Shown piece after piece: positions 24,092 through 31,955 of a stretch of DNA of 39,859 bases (the first letter of the stretch is position 1; each line of letters begins with the position of its first letter). Both the position numbers and the translations under genes were made by a program. This stretch comes from Chloroflexi bacterium UBA4736. Its GTDB lineage: Bacteria; Chloroflexota; Dormibacteria; Dormibacterales; Dormibacteraceae. A model generated the notes under the pieces. The model had not been told where the DNA came from and ran no database searches. It saw nothing but the letters and a program-made list of their open reading frames with translations. The stretch spans positions 1 to 39,859 of the forward strand of contig DHIW01000048.1 in assembly GCA_002404015.1 (NCBI GenBank), written 5' to 3'.

Positions 24092-25060
24092 ATGCGCGAA
24101 GTTCACGACGAGGTCCGGGAGTGGCGGAGAGCAGGTGAGCGGGTGGCCATCGCCACCGTCGTGGAGACCTGGGGCTCGAGTCCGCGCCCCCTCGGCTCCA
24201 AGATGGTCGTCACCGCTTCCGGCAAGCTGGCGGGCTCGGTTTCCAACGGCTGCATCGAGGGAGCCGTCTTCGAGGAGGCCCAGAAGGTCCTGAAGAGCGG
24301 CCGCCCCAAGCTGGTCGCGTTCGGCGTGGCCGACGACGTCGCGTTCGAGGTCGGGCTGGCCTGCGGCGGCCACATCGAAGTGTTCATCCAGCCCGCCGCC
24401 GAGGTCCACGACCGTCTCCTGGACGCCCTCGAGGCCGAGTCCCCGGCGCTGCTGCGGACCCACCTGGAGACCGGGGAGACCGAGCTGGTCGAAGGCAGCC
24501 CCGAAGGCGAGCTGCCCAGCCGCGAGGGGGACTGGTTCCGGGAGCCTTTCCACCGGCCCAGCCAGATGGTGATCGTGGGCGCCATCCATATCGCGATCCC
24601 GCTCCACCGGCTGGCCAAGCTGATGGGCTATCGGGTGGTCGTGATCGACGCCCGGGCCAAATTCGCGACGGCTGAGCGCTTTCCGGACGCCGACCGGGTG
24701 CTGGTCGAATGGCCCGACGAGGGCCTGAAGAAGGTGCGCGTCGATCACGCCACCGCGGTGGTGATACTCACCCACGATCCCAAGTTCGACCTCCCCGCGC
24801 TGCGCGCCGCCCTCGCCGGCGACGCCGGCTACATCGGCGCCATCGGCTCTCGGAAGACCAACCAGAACCGCTTCGACGCGCTGCGCGGCGAGGGCTTCAC
24901 GGAGGAGCAGCTGGGCCGCATCCACGGCCCGATCGGGCTCGACCTGGGCGGCCGCAGCGCCGAGGAGACCGCCCTCGGCATCATGGCCGAGGTCACGGCG
25001 GTCCGGTTCGGCGGCTCCGGCGGCTACATGCGCGAAGCCAGGCGTAAAGTCGTTGCGTGA
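24092..25060 (+). CDS. XdhC/CoxI-family molybdenum cofactor maturation protein
   Basis: 322 residues in two domains. The N-terminal XdhC_CoxI part shows ETWGSSPRPLGSKMVV, GSVSNGCIEGAVFEEA and VGLACGGHIEVFIQP; the cysteines are the conserved ones of the family. The C-terminal Rossmann domain begins MVIVGAIHIAIPLHRLAKLMGY and ends with the GRSAEETALGIMAEVTAVRFG segment. XdhC proteins bind the sulphurated molybdenum cofactor and hand it to the apoenzyme. It lies right after MoxR-VWA in the operon and upstream of a MocA-like cytidylyltransferase, the enzyme that supplies cofactor to it. Confidence 0.94.
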   Translation: MREVHDEVREWRRAGERVAIATVVETWGSSPRPLGSKMVVTASGKLAGSVSNGCIEGAVFEEAQKVLKSGRPKLVAFGVADDVAFEVGLACGGHIEVFIQPAAEVHDRLLDALEAESPALLRTHLETGETELVEGSPEGELPSREGDWFREPFHRPSQMVIVGAIHIAIPLHRLAKLMGYRVVVIDARAKFATAERFPDADRVLVEWPDEGLKKVRVDHATAVVILTHDPKFDLPALRAALAGDAGYIGAIGSRKTNQNRFDALRGEGFTEEQLGRIHGPIGLDLGGRSAEETALGIMAEVTAVRFGGSGGYMREARRKVVA

Positions 25061-25353
25061 GCGGCCCCCAGTCGCCGGGATCTGAGCTCCGGAGCCTGGA
25101 ACGGCGGAGCATGTACAGGGCGTTCGCACCCCTGGACAGCGATGAGCCGCTCCCGCGCGAGCTCGTAATGGACGCCCGCCGCTACCGGTCCTGGGGCCGG
25201 CCCGAAGTCGCGGGCCTGCTCTGGATCCCCGCCCTTGCCGGCACTCTCTTCCTGGTCACCTGGGCGGGCGGGAGCGGGAAGACGGCGGCCGCGGCGGTGG
25301 CCGCGCTGCTGGGGGCGATGCTCCTGTTCGCCCGCTCGGGTCGGCGGGCCTAG
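25057..25353 (+). CDS. Small membrane protein, unknown function
   Basis: 98 residues. Its GTG start overlaps the XdhC stop as GTGA. The N-terminal half is charged and cytosolic in character (SLERRSMYRAFAPLDSDEPLP). The C-terminal half has two hydrophobic stretches, EVAGLLWIPALAGTLFLVTWAGG and KTAAAAVAALLGAMLLFA, so two membrane helices are likely. An internal ATG at 25111 is a possible alternative start. I recognise no family. Being last in the Mo hydroxylase operon, it may be a membrane partner or only co-transcribed. The 3' end overlaps the antisense tail of the PH-like gene. Confidence 0.6.
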   Translation: MSGPQSPGSELRSLERRSMYRAFAPLDSDEPLPRELVMDARRYRSWGRPEVAGLLWIPALAGTLFLVTWAGGSGKTAAAAVAALLGAMLLFARSGRRA

Positions 25354-25714
25354 CCGGCCGCCAGCGCCTGCTGATCGAGGCCGCCGCGGCCTCCGGGTCG
25401 GGGACCTGGATCACGAGCTGCCGGAAGTGCTCGTGGCTGAGCTCGATCAGCAGGGCCGAGTTGAGGTCGTGGACGTCCCAGAACACCCAGCCGCCCTCCT
25501 CGTAGAACGTTCCGGCGCGCACGAGCCCGGGCACGTTCGTGCCCACCCGGAAGGCGGCGAACCTCTTGAACCGGTCCGCGATCTGGGCCACGTCGGTGGA
25601 GACGCCCTTCACGTGGGCGAGCGGGATGTGCAGCTGGCTGCGGAGGGCCAGCACCTTGTCCAGGCCCTCCACGTGGACGGTCAGCTCGCCCCCGGCTATC
25701 TCGACTCGCGCCAT
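25256..25714 (-). CDS. Conserved hypothetical protein, PH-like fold suggested
   Basis: 152 residues. The first ~118 look like a compact beta-sandwich with a C-terminal helix: VEIAGGELTVHVEGLDKVLALRS, LHIPLAHVKGVSTD, VPGLVRAGTFYEEGGWVFWDVHD and IELSHEHFRQLVIQVPDPEAAA. This pattern resembles bacterial PH-like domain proteins of high-GC genomes. The remaining ~34 residues are Pro/Arg/Ser-rich and lie antisense to the end of the convergent membrane-protein gene, so the real C-terminus may be near 25360, with a frame error there. Its ATG directly follows a 14-codon ORF's stop (TAGATG). Function unknown. Confidence 0.65.
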   Translation of the reverse strand: MARVEIAGGELTVHVEGLDKVLALRSQLHIPLAHVKGVSTDVAQIADRFKRFAAFRVGTNVPGLVRAGTFYEEGGWVFWDVHDLNSALLIELSHEHFRQLVIQVPDPEAAAASISRRWRPARPADPSGRTGASPPAARPPPRPPSSRSRPPR

Positions 25715-25759
25715 CTAGTCGGGGTCCCCCGAAAATCGCCAGATTTCTGGGGGTGACAT
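25715..25759 (-). other. 14-codon ORF filling the gap between endonuclease IV and the PH-like gene
   Basis: On the minus strand the sequence runs TGA-ATG...TAG-ATG. Right after the endonuclease IV stop, an ATG opens MSPPEIWRFSGDPD, and its TAG is directly followed by the ATG of the PH-like gene. It is a possible leader peptide or simple coupling device; chance is not excluded. It also contains the hairpin listed separately. Confidence 0.35.
25726..25753. repeat. Imperfect palindrome between nfo and the PH-like gene
   Basis: CCCCCGAAAATC (25726-25737) pairs with GATTTCTGGGGG (25742-25753) across a 4-base loop GCCA. There are five inner pairs, one mismatch, one G-T and five outer C-G pairs. 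Flanking GTC/GAC extends the symmetry loosely. It may be an attenuator or terminator after endonuclease IV, or one copy of a dispersed REP-like palindrome. No second copy occurs in this window. Confidence 0.5.
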
Positions 25760-26605
25760 TCAGCCGGCCAGCCGCCTCAGGATCTCGAGGTTGCGGGCGT
25801 CAGGGCCGCGCCCGTCGAAGCCGGGCACCTCGAGGATGAACGGCACCTTGGCCAGCCGGGGATCCTTGAGTAGCGCCGCGAACCCGGCCTCGCCGATCTC
25901 GCCATCCCCGATGTTGGCGTGGCGGTCGCGGTTCGAGCCCAGGCCGGTCTGGGAGTCGTTGCAGTGCACCGCCTCGAGGCGGTCGAGCCCAACCACGCGC
26001 GTCCAGTCGTCCAGGGTCTGGCGGGCTGCCTCGGGGGTGCGCTCGTCGTAGCCCGACGCGAAGGCGTGGCAGGTATCGAAGCAGGCGTTGATCCGGGGAT
26101 CGCCGACCGCGTCCAGCATGGCCCGGATCTCCTCGAAGCGGGCCCCCACGCAGCCGCCCTGGCCCGCGTTGTTCTCGATCAGCAGCCGCGCCTGCTGGGG
26201 ATCGGCGCGCTCCATGACGTGCTTCAGGTGCTCGGTGATGGTCGGCAGCCGGGTCTCGAAGCCGGCCCCCTTGTGGCTGCCGGTATGGAAGACGACCCCC
26301 GAGATGCCAAGCGTGTCGGCGGCGGCCAGATAGCCGGCCAGCGTGCTCTCCGAGCGCTGGCGCAGCGTGGCGTCGTCGCCGGCGAGATTGATCAGGTACA
26401 CGGCGTGGAAGTAGAAGGGCGGGTTGCCCGCCGCGGCGGCCGCTTCTCGGAACTTTTCGACGCGGTCGTCGTCCAGCTTCGGGGAGCCCCAGTAGTTGGG
26501 CGGCGTGGGGTGGACCTGGATCGACTCGAACCCCATGGCGGCGGCGCGTTCGAACGCCAGGTGGAGCCCTCCGCTCGAGTCCACATGGCCGCCGAGGATG
26601 GGCAC
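25760..26605 (-). CDS. nfo: Deoxyribonuclease IV (endonuclease IV, AP endonuclease)
   Basis: TIM-barrel DNA repair enzyme of 281 residues that cuts DNA 5' of abasic sites using three zinc ions. Opening VPILGGHVDSSGGL, then LLIENNAGQGGCVG with the metal-bridging glutamate, NACFDTCHAFASGYDE, HCNDSQTGLGSNRDRHANIGDGEIG and FILEVPG reproduce the zinc-ligand motifs of family 2 AP endonucleases. I choose GTG 26605 because it gives the standard N-terminus; a longer ATG start at 26653 would overlap the divergent MocA-like gene. The divergent gap is 46 bases. There is no SOS box in front of it. Confidence 0.93.
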   Translation of the reverse strand: MPILGGHVDSSGGLHLAFERAAAMGFESIQVHPTPPNYWGSPKLDDDRVEKFREAAAAAGNPPFYFHAVYLINLAGDDATLRQRSESTLAGYLAAADTLGISGVVFHTGSHKGAGFETRLPTITEHLKHVMERADPQQARLLIENNAGQGGCVGARFEEIRAMLDAVGDPRINACFDTCHAFASGYDERTPEAARQTLDDWTRVVGLDRLEAVHCNDSQTGLGSNRDRHANIGDGEIGEAGFAALLKDPRLAKVPFILEVPGFDGRGPDARNLEILRRLAG

Positions 26606-26634
26606 CCGATCAGGATAAGTGCCCCAAACGGTAA

Positions 26635-26647
26635 CCTGCCCGGCAGG
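26635..26647. promoter_or_regulatory. 13-bp palindrome in the nfo-mocA divergent gap
   Basis: CCTGCCCGGCAGG is a perfect palindrome around a central C. Its right arm GGCAGG is also positioned as a ribosome binding site about four bases before ATG 26652 of the MocA-like gene. It could be an operator or simply GC-rich sequence; low confidence. Confidence 0.25.
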
Positions 26648-26651
26648 ACGC

Positions 26652-27581
26652 ATGGTCTACCTGATGAGCGATCTCGACCTGCCGCTGCGTGACCGCGTGT
26701 ACCGCGAGCCCAGCGAGCCGCACGTGGTCGTGGTGCGCGGCCGCGACCTCGAGGCTGCCCTCGACCACCTCGACGCCCGGCCCGACTGCCGCGCGCTGGC
26801 GGTCATCGCACTCCCCGAGGAGGTCCCCGACCTGGCCCTCATGGCGGGCCGCCGCCTGCTGGTCTGCGACGGCGACCGGGCTCGGATGCGAGAGTTCGCC
26901 GAAGCCGGCCTGGAGGCGGGCGCCGAGGTCGAGTGGCTCAACTCAGACCACCCCGAGTTCGACCGCCTCGCCACCTGGGCGCTGCCGGTGGGCGCGGTCG
27001 TGCTGGCGGCCGGCGCGGGCAGCCGGATGGGCAGCAACAAGCTGCTGCTCGACGCGGGCGGCCAGCCCCTGGTCTGCCATGTGATCGAAGCCGCCTCCGA
27101 GGGCGGCTGCCACCTCGTCAACGCCGTCTACTCCACCGAGGAGGTTCGTGCGGCCATCGGCAGCTCCGCGACCTGCGTCCTCAACCCGGACGCCGCCACG
27201 GGCCAGGCCAGCTCCCTCAAGGTCGGCCTGCAGTCGATGCCCGAAGACATGGCGGGCGCGCTGGTCATGCTGGGAGACCAACCGCTCGTCGGCTCCCGCA
27301 CCGTCGGGATTCTGCTCCGCGCCTGGCGCCGGGAAGGCGCCCGTCCGGCGCTGGCCGCGGCCTACGGCGAGCGGAGGGACTGGCAGCCGCCCGTTCTCCT
27401 GGACCGCAGCCTGTGGCCGGAGCTGGTGGCCCTGACCGGCGACACGGGCGCCCGCCCGCTGTTCGATCGGCGCCCGGAATTGCTCGATACTGTTGTCGCC
27501 AGCGGCCGCCCCGACGACGTCGACACTCCCGAGGACTATGCCAAGATCGTCCACCTCTTCCCTCGACGCGACCAGGGCTGA
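26652..27581 (+). CDS. MocA-like molybdenum cofactor cytidylyltransferase with an N-terminal extra domain
   Basis: 309 residues. The C-terminal ~200 are a nucleotidyltransferase of the MobA/MocA group: VGAVVLAAGAGSRMGSNKLLL, GALVMLGDQPLV, GDTGARPLFDRRPE and a closing DVDTPEDYAKI. By family it should attach CMP to molybdopterin, the cofactor form used by the CoxL-like enzyme upstream. Residues 1-115 are an additional alpha/beta segment (HVVVVRGRDLEAALDHL, ALAVIALPEEVPDLAL, RRLLVCDGDRARMREFAEAG) not found in standard MocA, which I cannot name. ATG 26652 is preferred; ATG 26664 is possible. The downstream PaaK-like gene starts inside its last 44 bases. Confidence 0.87.
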   Translation: MVYLMSDLDLPLRDRVYREPSEPHVVVVRGRDLEAALDHLDARPDCRALAVIALPEEVPDLALMAGRRLLVCDGDRARMREFAEAGLEAGAEVEWLNSDHPEFDRLATWALPVGAVVLAAGAGSRMGSNKLLLDAGGQPLVCHVIEAASEGGCHLVNAVYSTEEVRAAIGSSATCVLNPDAATGQASSLKVGLQSMPEDMAGALVMLGDQPLVGSRTVGILLRAWRREGARPALAAAYGERRDWQPPVLLDRSLWPELVALTGDTGARPLFDRRPELLDTVVASGRPDDVDTPEDYAKIVHLFPRRDQG

Positions 27582-28758
27582 GCAGCTCGAGCGAGTCCGC
27601 CGGCGGTTGCCCGAGGTGCTGCGGAGCAACCCCTTCTACCGGGCGCGCCTGCACGGCGTCCGAGGCTGGGACGACTTCGAGCGCCTACCCTTCACGACCA
27701 AGTCCGAGCTGGTGGCCGACCAGATGGCCCACCCGCCCTTCGGCAGCAACCTGACCCATCCGCTCGAGAGTTACGTGCGCCTGCACCAGACTTCGGGGTC
27801 GAGCGGCGGCCAGCCGCTGCACTGGCTCGATACCGCCGAATCCTGGGACTGGTGGCGGCGGATCTGGGCCGACCACGTCTACCGGGCGGCCGGTGTCGGC
27901 GCGGCCGACCGGATCTTCCTGGCCTTTTCCTTCGGGCCGTTCATCGGCTTCTGGTCGGCCTTCGGCGGGGCCGAGCGCCTGGGCGCCATGGTGATCGCCG
28001 GCGGCGCCATGAGCTCCGAGCAGCGCGTGCGGACGATCACCGAGCTGGGCGCCACGGTCCTGCTCTGCACGCCGACCTACGCGCTCCGGCTGGCGGAGAC
28101 AGCCGCCGAGTTGGGCGGCGACCTCGGCTCCTCGGCGCTGCGGATCACGATCAACGCGGGCGAACCAGGCGCCAGCATCCCGGGCACCCGGGCCGCCATC
28201 GAGACCGCGCTGCGGGCGGAATGCTTCGACCACACCGGGATGACGGAGCTGGGTCCGACCGGGTTCAGCTGCGGTGCCCGCGACGGCGTCCACCTGGTTG
28301 AATCCGAGTTCGTGTTCGAGGTGCTCGACGGCGAGCTGGTGGCGACCAACCTCGGCCGCTGGGGCTCGCCCCTGATCCGCTACCGGACGGGCGATCGGGC
28401 GGAGCTGAGCCGCGAGCCCTGCTCCTGCGGCAGCCCGTTCGCCAAGCTCGTGGGCGGCATCCGGGGCCGCGTGGACGACATGTTCACCGTCCGCGGCATC
28501 AACCTCTATCCCTCCCAGGTGGAGGACATCGTGCGCCGCCACCCGGAGGTCGTGGAGTACGTGATCGAGCACCGGCGGTCGCGCCAGATGGACGAGGTGA
28601 CGCTGGTCCTCGAGTGCTCGGACGGCGCCACGCCGGCGGAGCAGCTGGCGCGCGAGCTGCGCATCGCGCTGGGCGTCAGGGTCGACTGCCGGCAGGTCCC
28701 CGCGGGCACGCTGCCCCGGTCCGAGCTGAAGGCGAAGCGGCTGGTGCGCGTCGATTAG
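27538..28758 (+). CDS. Phenylacetate-CoA ligase family protein (second PaaK-like)
   Basis: Adenylate-forming CoA ligase of 406 residues. Seen: P-loop-like TSGSSGGQPLHWLD (where many PaaKs have SSGTTGxP), FDHTGMTELGPTGFSC, RYRTGDRAELSREPCSCGSPF, the hinge RGRVDDMFTVRGINLYPSQVEDI and C-terminal LPRSELKAKRLVR with the catalytic lysine. The ATG start at 27538 overlaps the end of the MocA-like gene in another frame. It is clearly distinct from the PaaK-like protein at 1359-2591, so a different acid is likely activated. The substrate is unknown; the Mo hydroxylase and LLM oxidoreductase next to it hint at aromatic or heterocycle degradation. Confidence 0.9.
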   Translation: MPRSSTSSLDATRAEQLERVRRRLPEVLRSNPFYRARLHGVRGWDDFERLPFTTKSELVADQMAHPPFGSNLTHPLESYVRLHQTSGSSGGQPLHWLDTAESWDWWRRIWADHVYRAAGVGAADRIFLAFSFGPFIGFWSAFGGAERLGAMVIAGGAMSSEQRVRTITELGATVLLCTPTYALRLAETAAELGGDLGSSALRITINAGEPGASIPGTRAAIETALRAECFDHTGMTELGPTGFSCGARDGVHLVESEFVFEVLDGELVATNLGRWGSPLIRYRTGDRAELSREPCSCGSPFAKLVGGIRGRVDDMFTVRGINLYPSQVEDIVRRHPEVVEYVIEHRRSRQMDEVTLVLECSDGATPAEQLARELRIALGVRVDCRQVPAGTLPRSELKAKRLVRVD

Positions 28759-28777
28759 CGGCCGGCTCGGAGTCAGC

Positions 28778-29695
28778 GTGCCCCTGGAGGACGTCCCCCT
28801 CTCCGAGCTGCCGGACTTTGCCCGGCTGGCCGAGGAGCTCGGCTACACGGACGCCTGGAGCATGGAGGTGAACGGGCTCGACGGGTTCACCCCGCTGGCG
28901 GCGGTTGCCGCCGTCACCGGGCTGCGCGTGGGCACCGCCATCATCCCGGTGTTCATCAGGCCCCCCGGCCTGCTCGCGATGCACGCCGCGGCCATGGCGG
29001 AGCTGGCGCCGGGCCGGTTCGTGCTCGGCATCGGCTCCTCGACCCCGGTGGTCGTGGAGCAGTGGCTGGGGGTGCCGTTCGCGCAGCCCCTGACCCGAAC
29101 CCGGGAGACGGCGGTGGCCGTGCGGGCGCTCCTGGCCGGTGAGCGCCACGGCAACATGCGGCTGGCCCGCCCGCCGGCAGAGCCGCCGGCCATCTACCTG
29201 GCCGCGCTGGGCCCCAAGATGCTGCAGTCCGCGGGCGAGCTGGCCGACGGGGTGATCTTCTTCCTGGCCGGGCCCCGCATCATCCCCGACCTGCTGCGCC
29301 AGGTGGGCCGCGAGCTGGACTCGGTGGCGCGGCTGGTCGTCATTCGCGGCGGAAGCGAGGAGGCGGTGGTGGCTGCGCGTCGGGCGCTCACGACGTACGC
29401 GCTGGTGCCCTTCTACGCGCGGTCACTGGAGCGGCAGGGCTTCGGTGAGGAGGTGAAGGCGATCCAGGAGCGCTGGCAGGCCGGCGACCGGGCCGGTGCG
29501 GTGGGGCAGGTCTCGGGGGCGATGGTGGCCGAGCTGCTGCTGGTGGGCGAGGTGGACCGCATCGCGGAGGGGCTGGCCGCCTACCGGCGGGCGGGGCTCA
29601 GGACGCCGGTGCTGGCGTTCAGCCCGGTCGGCCCCGACCCGGCTTCGCGCCGGGCCGAGGTCGATTTGCTGTTGAGAGAGCTGGCGGGAAGCTAG
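28778..29695 (+). CDS. LLM class (luciferase-like) oxidoreductase, probably F420-dependent
   Basis: 305 residues of the bacterial luciferase-like TIM-barrel superfamily. RLAEELGYTDAWSMEVNGLDGF, RVGTAIIPVFIRPPGLLAMHAAAMAELAPGRFVLGIGSSTPVVVEQW and YLAALGPKMLQSAGELADGVIF match F420-dependent members. GTG 28778 has CGGAG five bases upstream, but it removes the first barrel strand: the frame is open upstream and reads SGRLGVSV just before it, as in longer homologues. The only start-like codon there is ATT 28754, overlapping the ligase stop. Convergent with the G1 peptidase gene five bases away. The reaction is unknown. Confidence 0.88.
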   Translation: MPLEDVPLSELPDFARLAEELGYTDAWSMEVNGLDGFTPLAAVAAVTGLRVGTAIIPVFIRPPGLLAMHAAAMAELAPGRFVLGIGSSTPVVVEQWLGVPFAQPLTRTRETAVAVRALLAGERHGNMRLARPPAEPPAIYLAALGPKMLQSAGELADGVIFFLAGPRIIPDLLRQVGRELDSVARLVVIRGGSEEAVVAARRALTTYALVPFYARSLERQGFGEEVKAIQERWQAGDRAGAVGQVSGAMVAELLLVGEVDRIAEGLAAYRRAGLRTPVLAFSPVGPDPASRRAEVDLLLRELAGS

Positions 29696-29700
29696 CCGGG

Positions 29701-30567
29701 CTAGTTCTGGTTGTCGCCCTGGGTGTCACCCTGGTGGTCGCCCTGCTGGTCGTTGTTGTCCTGGCCTTCGCCGTGGCGAGGGGCCGGAGCGGCGCAGCTG
29801 GTGGCGTAGGTGCAGACCGCGAAGCTGTTGCCCTCAGTGCTGGGCAGGGAAGTGAAGGCTTCCAGGCCGGTGTGGGCGTTGTTCAGCATGTGGATCTGGA
29901 ACATGATCGGCAGCTTGACGTTGGCGCCGTTGAGCCTGGCTCCGTCGAACCCGGCCTGGTTCAGCTGCGGCAGCTCGGTCAGCGCATGGTGGCCGGCGGC
30001 GTCCACGAAGACGGGTCGCTCTACGATCCACTCGGCACTGTCCTTCGACGACGCGAAACTCGTCGTTGTCGAGAAGCGGTGCTCGGTGCTCTGGTTCACG
30101 ATCGAGATCCGCCACAGGCCGGGCGAGGTCTCGAGCAGCGACACGCGCATGCGGTCGCCGGGGTGGACGCTGAGCCTGACCACGCGAGCGGGCTGGGTGT
30201 CGGGCACCTTCTCCCACCACGCGAAGTAGGTGGTGTTGCCGGCGGCGTCCACGTCGGACTGCGTGCCTGCTTGGATCAGCGTGTGCGCCGAGAAGCCGCC
30301 GATGCCGACCCAGCTGGAGGCGTCTCCGGCCTGGCCGTTGTGCCGAGAAGCCGCCGGAACCGTCCAGCCGGCCGACGCCGCCGAGGTGTGCCCGACTCCG
30401 GTGGGGACGATGTAGCCGGCCCAGTTCGTGCTTGCCATGGCGTTCTCGAACTGGCCGAGGCCGTCCATGTAGTCGTTGACGATGTCGCCCGACGACGTCG
30501 CGACCGGCATGACCAGAAGACCGAACAGACTCAGTGCAGTGCAGGTGACCCTGCGGATTCCCTCCAT
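29701..30567 (-). CDS. Secreted G1 family (eqolisin) glutamic peptidase
   Basis: 288 residues with an N-terminal signal peptide (RRVTCTALSLFGLLVMPVATSSG). The peptidase domain follows family G1/A4: STNWAGYIVPTG, SAGWTVPAA, SSWVGIGGFSAHTLIQAG with catalytic Gln99, YFAWWEKVPD, HPGDRM and SAEWIVERPVF with the catalytic glutamate at 179 (family assignment; Glu183 is adjacent). These acid proteases act outside the cell at low pH. After two cysteines (CTYATSC) comes a Gly/Asp/Gln/Asn-rich tail of about 25 residues. It begins eight bases after menE, but the shared transcript is probably incidental. Confidence 0.88.
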   Translation of the reverse strand: MEGIRRVTCTALSLFGLLVMPVATSSGDIVNDYMDGLGQFENAMASTNWAGYIVPTGVGHTSAASAGWTVPAASRHNGQAGDASSWVGIGGFSAHTLIQAGTQSDVDAAGNTTYFAWWEKVPDTQPARVVRLSVHPGDRMRVSLLETSPGLWRISIVNQSTEHRFSTTTSFASSKDSAEWIVERPVFVDAAGHHALTELPQLNQAGFDGARLNGANVKLPIMFQIHMLNNAHTGLEAFTSLPSTEGNSFAVCTYATSCAAPAPRHGEGQDNNDQQGDHQGDTQGDNQN

Positions 30568-30575
30568 CTCGCGGG

Positions 30576-31928
30576 CTAATGTAGCTCAGGGCTTCGGAAA
30601 TGGGACCCCCTTAACAGCTTTCCTGCGCTGTTTCTCGGCAGGACCTGGGAAAAATGGATGCGACGCGGGATTTTGAACGAGGGCAGCCTCTCGCCGCACC
30701 AGGCTGTGATGGCCGCCGCGTCGGCGCTGCCCACCACCACGGCCTCCAGGACCTGGCCCCAGGTCGGGTCGTCGCGACCGAAGACGGCCGCGTCCTCCAC
30801 GCCCGGGCAGGCGCGTAGCACGGCCTCGACCTCCTCCGGGTGGACGTTCTCGCCGCCGGTGATGATGGTGTCGTCCTGGCGGCCGAGCACCCAGAGGGCT
30901 CCTGTCTCGTCCAGCCGGCCCAGGTCGCCGGTCGCGAAGCGCCCGCCGGCGGGCGCGGGCTCGAACCCCGGGTTCAGGTAGCCGGGGGAGAGGACTGGGC
31001 CGCCGACCACGATCTCTCCGTCCACGATCTCGACCAGGGCGCGGCTGTGCGGGAAGCCGGCTGAGCCGGCCAGCTCGGCTGCCCGGCCTGGCGGCACGGT
31101 GGCCACCTGGGAGCCGGTCTCCGTGAGTCCGTAGCTGGGACAGACCGGGATCCCGTCCGCCGCCCAGCGCGCGACCAGCTCCGCCGGCGCGGGGGCGCCC
31201 CCCAGCAGGATCGCGCGCAGCCCGCGCAGGGTCTCCAGCCCACCCGCCTCCAGGAGCCGGACCAGCATCGTCGGCACCAGGGAGACCAGGGTCACGTGCT
31301 CGGCCGCGATCGCTTCGAGGACCGCCCGCTCCTCGAAGCGAGGCAGCGTGACCAGCGGCTGGTTGGCCAGCGCGCTCCGCAGGAACATGGACAGGCCGCC
31401 GACGTGGTGGGGCGAGAGGCAGAGCAGCCAGCGGTCGGACTCGTTCGAGCCCAGGCTCTCCTGGCAGCCTTCCGCGGACGCGACCAGGTTGGCCAGCGTC
31501 AGCCGCACACCCTTGGCGGCCCCGGTCGTCCCCGAGGTGTAGACGACGGCCGCGTCACCAGGGGTCCCGGCCGCGGGCGCGGGTGGCTCGCTGACCTCGC
31601 CCGCTCGCACCAGCAGCCGGGGCCGGGCGTCGGCCAGGATGCGGCGCAGCTCGGGAGCGGGGGCGCCGGGGGAGATCGGGACGAGGGCCGCGCCGACCTT
31701 TAGGCAGCCATGCAAGAGGGCCGCGAAAGTCACGCCTGCCGGCTCGACTACCGCCACCCGCTGCCCCGGCAGGAGGCCGAGGCTGCGAAAGCGCCGAGCC
31801 CACTCGTGGGCCAGGCCGTCCAGGTCGAACCAGCTGACCCAGAACCCCGAGCCGCGGTCCACGAGGGCCCGCCGGGGCCCCTGCCGGCGGGCTACTTGAA
31901 GCAGCGGATCGTCTACGATGGGGACCAT
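30576..31928 (-). CDS. menE: o-Succinylbenzoate-CoA ligase
   Basis: Adenylate-forming ligase of 450 residues that makes o-succinylbenzoyl-CoA in menaquinone synthesis. Seen: [19 protein letters not shown] (P-loop), [69 protein letters not shown] and the C-terminal [12 protein letters not shown] lysine. HHVGGLS is typical of MenE. I start at ATG 31928; the frame is open far upstream, but that part lies antisense to menB and has no family match. The menB start is 27 bases away in the divergent direction, so the two share a very short control region. Confidence 0.93.
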   Translation of the reverse strand: MVPIVDDPLLQVARRQGPRRALVDRGSGFWVSWFDLDGLAHEWARRFRSLGLLPGQRVAVVEPAGVTFAALLHGCLKVGAALVPISPGAPAPELRRILADARPRLLVRAGEVSEPPAPAAGTPGDAAVVYTSGTTGAAKGVRLTLANLVASAEGCQESLGSNESDRWLLCLSPHHVGGLSMFLRSALANQPLVTLPRFEERAVLEAIAAEHVTLVSLVPTMLVRLLEAGGLETLRGLRAILLGGAPAPAELVARWAADGIPVCPSYGLTETGSQVATVPPGRAAELAGSAGFPHSRALVEIVDGEIVVGGPVLSPGYLNPGFEPAPAGGRFATGDLGRLDETGALWVLGRQDDTIITGGENVHPEEVEAVLRACPGVEDAAVFGRDDPTWGQVLEAVVVGSADAAAITAWCGERLPSFKIPRRIHFSQVLPRNSAGKLLRGSHFRSPELH

Positions 31929-31955
31929 ACTAGCGACTGCTCTAGGAGTGTTGAC

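Noticed and set aside
26606..26653. ATG 26653 as the start of endonuclease IV
   Set aside because: It would overlap the MocA-like gene's start and adds 16 residues absent from the family; GTG 26605 gives the standard VPILGGHV opening.
31710..31955. An 82-codon upstream extension of menB
   Set aside because: It overlaps menE antisense and has no similarity to MenB. TTG 31956 has a well-placed AGGAG and begins at the normal N-terminus.
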